The notes under the pieces: model-generated
The model's database searches: none
What the model saw: the letters and a program-made list of their open reading frames with translations, nothing else
Told to the model about the DNA's origin: nothing
In this document: piece by piece, positions 6,362-9,518 of the stretch
Position numbering within the stretch: position 1 is the stretch's first letter
How the letters are laid out: the number at the start of each line of letters is the position of its first letter
DNA from: SIAJ01 sp035258765
GTDB taxonomy: Bacteria > Planctomycetota > Planctomycetia > Gemmatales > Gemmataceae
DNA length: 9,518 nucleotides
Direction: 5' to 3'
NCBI GenBank assembly: GCA_035258765.1
Contig: DATFWZ010000176.1
Span: 1-9,518 of the forward strand
Made by a program: the position numbers and the translations under genes

Positions 6362-6868
6362 TTACGTGACCCGTACCATCATGCGGATGTTGTAACTGGT
6401 CGCCCAGGCGGTGACCGCCCGGGCGTCGGACTCGGTGACCAGGAGTCGCGGCGCCGGCCAGGCACGCCGAAGCCGCAACGTCACGCGAACAAACCGCCGG
6501 GTCAGCTGCCCCTCGTCGTAATCCTCACCGTCCGGCCGGTCGAGCTCGACTCCGACGACCCGGTCGAGCGACCAGACCCACTCTCCGGCCAGCCGCTTGA
6601 TGCGGATCCGGTCGCCGAGGATGACGTAGTCCACCGGGTCGAGGAGCGACGTGCGGTCGAGCGTGAACGGGAGGATAATCACGAAGACAACGACCGCGAT
6701 GCCGATCTCCGGCTGCACCGGCGCCCCGCGGCCGAGCACGTACACCATCAGCACCACGCCGCCGACGAACAGCAAAAGCGGCACCATCCGCAAGTAGCCG
6801 AACACCCAGACGCGGTCCGAGCGGTTCTCGACCCGGATGGGCGACATACGGCCGACGGACTCGCTCAC
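6362..6868 (-). CDS. Array protein A: divergent two-helix membrane protein with PH-like C-terminal domain
   Basis: A 168-residue product, first of the array and the most divergent. I choose GTG 6868 because GGAGGAG lies 8 bases upstream. The in-frame ATG at 6847 (Met8) lacks such a site, and a frame reaching back to 6955 would translate the palindromes. IRVENRSDRVWVFGY (11-25) replaces the TIRNQRY motif. Helices lie at about 28-46 and 54-70. The soluble part still follows the family plan: VILGDRIRIKR, WSLDRVVGVEL, then RPDGEDYDEGQL in place of DPAEDYVEGKL, VRVTLRLRR, RLLVTESDARAVTAWA and a last strand ending at residue 168, without the NDPGGHS tail. It lies downstream of gyrB beyond two palindromes. 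The function is unknown; the shared fold is inferred from motif order. Confidence 0.83.
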   Translation of the reverse strand: MSESVGRMSPIRVENRSDRVWVFGYLRMVPLLLFVGGVVLMVYVLGRGAPVQPEIGIAVVVFVIILPFTLDRTSLLDPVDYVILGDRIRIKRLAGEWVWSLDRVVGVELDRPDGEDYDEGQLTRRFVRVTLRLRRAWPAPRLLVTESDARAVTAWATSYNIRMMVRVT

Positions 6869-6900
6869 GAGTCGATCTCCTCCGCCGACATCCAAGTGGC

Positions 6901-6919
6901 CGACTCGCTCCGCGAGTCG
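6901..6919. repeat. Palindromic repeat family 2, hairpin 1
   Basis: A perfect 7-bp stem, CGACTCG and CGAGTCG, around CTCCG. It lies in the gap between the gyrB stop and gene A. Its core CTCGCTCCGCGAG (6904-6916) is the exact reverse complement of 6927-6939, so it can also pair with hairpin 2. Confidence 0.85.
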
Positions 6920-6923
6920 GTCC

Positions 6924-6942
6924 CCGCTCGCGGAGCGAGCGG
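6924..6942. repeat. Palindromic repeat family 2, hairpin 2
   Basis: A perfect 7-bp stem, CCGCTCG and CGAGCGG, around CGGAG, 4 bp after hairpin 1. Both hairpins are followed by GGTCC or GTCC. The pair ends 9 bp past the gyrB stop on the transcribed strand and has no T-run, so it fits an extragenic palindrome or 3'-end stabiliser better than a classic terminator. Confidence 0.85.
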
Positions 6943-6951
6943 TCCACTCCC

Positions 6952-8883
<1,932 letters not shown>

Positions 8884-8950
8884 ATCAGGTCAACCTCGGG
8901 TCGATTTCCAGCAAAGGTATTGTCGAGTGCGTTTCAAGAGCCGACGTAGA
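8884..8950. other. Short gap upstream of gyrB
   Basis: The 67 bp between the truncated signal peptidase stop and the gyrB ATG hold the weak gyrB ribosome site. TTGAAA occurs on the minus strand (near 8938-8933), but no TATAAT-like hexamer lies at the right distance, so no promoter is called. If gyrB was co-transcribed with the signal peptidase, the IS insertion may have changed its expression. Confidence 0.5.
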
Positions 8951-9397
8951 CTACGGATTCAGCCGCCAGCGGCCGGGAGGCCAGTAGATCACGTCCACAA
9001 CTCCGACCACGTGGTCCCTCGGCACCGGCCCCCAGTCCCGGGAATCGGCAGAGGCGTTGGTGTTGTCCCCGAGCACGAAAAACTGGTCCGGACCGAGCAC
9101 AACGTCCGGAGGCGGGACTTCGTTCTCGTTGATTTCGCCCAGGCTCCGGTACGTGACAGGGCCGAGGCGGGCGGGTGGGGTTAGTCGCTCGCCGTTCACC
9201 CACACCGCCCCTTCTTTGATGCTGATCGTTTCACCTGGCATGCCGACGAGCCGCTTGATGTAGCTGACGGTCGGGTTCTTCGGAAACCGAAAGGCGATTA
9301 CGTCCCAACGCATTGGTACCTTCGCCTTATTGCACAGGAATCGATCCGGATTTCGGATCGTCCCCTTTGTGTGCGCGACTAGTGGCTCGTCACACAA
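8951..9397 (-). pseudogene. lepB: Signal peptidase I (S26), 5'-truncated by IS insertion
   Basis: The open stretch codes for the C-terminal catalytic part of a type I signal peptidase, the membrane enzyme that cleaves signal peptides from exported proteins. RWDVIAFRFP is followed by YIKRLVGMPGET, which carries the general-base Lys (residue 48 counted from the TTG at 9397). VLGDNTNASADSRDWG (108-123) is the conserved GDN..DSR.WG box. What is missing is everything N-terminal: the membrane anchor and the SMxPTL box with the catalytic Ser. An in-frame TGA at 9419-9421 closes the frame, and another frame there codes for the end of a transposase. The only upstream start is a TTG without a ribosome site. 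I conclude that an IS cut the gene and the product is inactive. A contaminating assembly join is the main alternative. The stop is 67 bp before gyrB. Confidence 0.8.
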
Positions 9398-9518
9398 GTA
9401 ACTTGGGATAGAGCGTTTTCAGTTTGGTTCGCGCGTCATCGATGCGGAACTGCCAATCGACGCCGCGCTGCTTGTCGTTGGTGCGTTGCTGCCACGCGGC
9501 CGTTTCGCGCCGCAGTTC
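9380..9518 (-). mobile_element. End of an IS630-type insertion sequence, continuing beyond the window
   Basis: The transposase 3' end lies against the broken signal peptidase gene. IS630-group elements duplicate a TA, often within CTAG. A CTAG occurs at 9379-9382, 8 bp past the transposase stop, and is my best guess for the junction. Short inverted repeats at 9367-9373/9391-9397 and 9342-9348/9354-9360 leave the exact end open. The second terminal repeat lies outside the window. Confidence 0.6.
9390..9518 (-). CDS. IS630 family transposase, C-terminal 42 residues
   Basis: The frame is open from the window edge to TGA (9392-9390) and encodes the last 42 residues. WQQRTNDK followed by VDWQFRIDDARTKLKTLYP closely resembles the C-terminus of IS630-type DDE transposases, where a WRFTTxDARIKLKRLYP-like sequence follows the catalytic Glu region. 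The catalytic DDE residues lie further upstream, outside the window, so intactness cannot be judged. Transcription runs toward the truncated signal peptidase and gyrB, so read-through from the IS could reach them. Confidence 0.8.
   Translation of the reverse strand, partial: ELRRETAAWQQRTNDKQRGVDWQFRIDDARTKLKTLYPKLLV

Noticed and set aside
9342..9360. A 7-bp inverted repeat (CGATCCG / CGGATCG, 5-base loop) as a terminal repeat or terminator
   Set aside because: It lies inside the open peptidase frame and is short. Without another IS copy for comparison I cannot assign it a role.

Overview
The window is GC-rich, and every gene I can support lies on the minus strand. A large protein with the planctomycete-type cytochrome C, DUF1549 and DUF1553 architecture, together with a PIG-L deacetylase and palindromic repeats between genes, points to a planctomycete, probably of the Gemmata group. 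No 16S or other decisive marker is present, so the family-level placement is an inference.

In the direction of transcription (right to left) the layout is as follows. At 9390-9518 is the C-terminal end of an IS630-type transposase, running off the right edge. Directly behind it, at 8951-9397, is a signal peptidase I gene that has lost its N-terminus, including the membrane anchor and catalytic Ser box, apparently because the IS landed in it. After 67 bp comes a complete type IIA topoisomerase B subunit (gyrB-like, 8883-6952). Next is a pair of short palindromes (6901-6942), then a run of small two-helix membrane proteins named here A to E (6868-6362, 6339-5818, 5821-5312, 5315-4806, 4698-3997). 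These five are paralogues: a shared N-terminal motif, two membrane helices, then a cytoplasmic beta-rich domain that looks PH-like and ends in a conserved helix (ARLREWA..KGI). B/C, C/D and E/deacetylase overlap by 4 bp (ATGA), so they look translationally coupled. Between D and E lies a decayed C-terminal scrap of a sixth family member. B and C share a perfectly identical 91-bp segment, which suggests gene conversion or partial recent duplication.

The array ends in a PIG-L/BshB1-like deacetylase (4000-3224). A 219-bp intergenic region follows with three copies of a 30-33 bp palindromic repeat, two direct and one inverted, and a candidate promoter for the last gene. That gene (3004 to the left edge, about 1001 codons visible) is a secreted cytochrome C/DUF1549/DUF1553 protein that is open at base 2.

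The most novel element is the tandem array of uncharacterised membrane proteins. It appears to be actively duplicating, converting and decaying between gyrB and the deacetylase. Its function cannot be read from the sequence.
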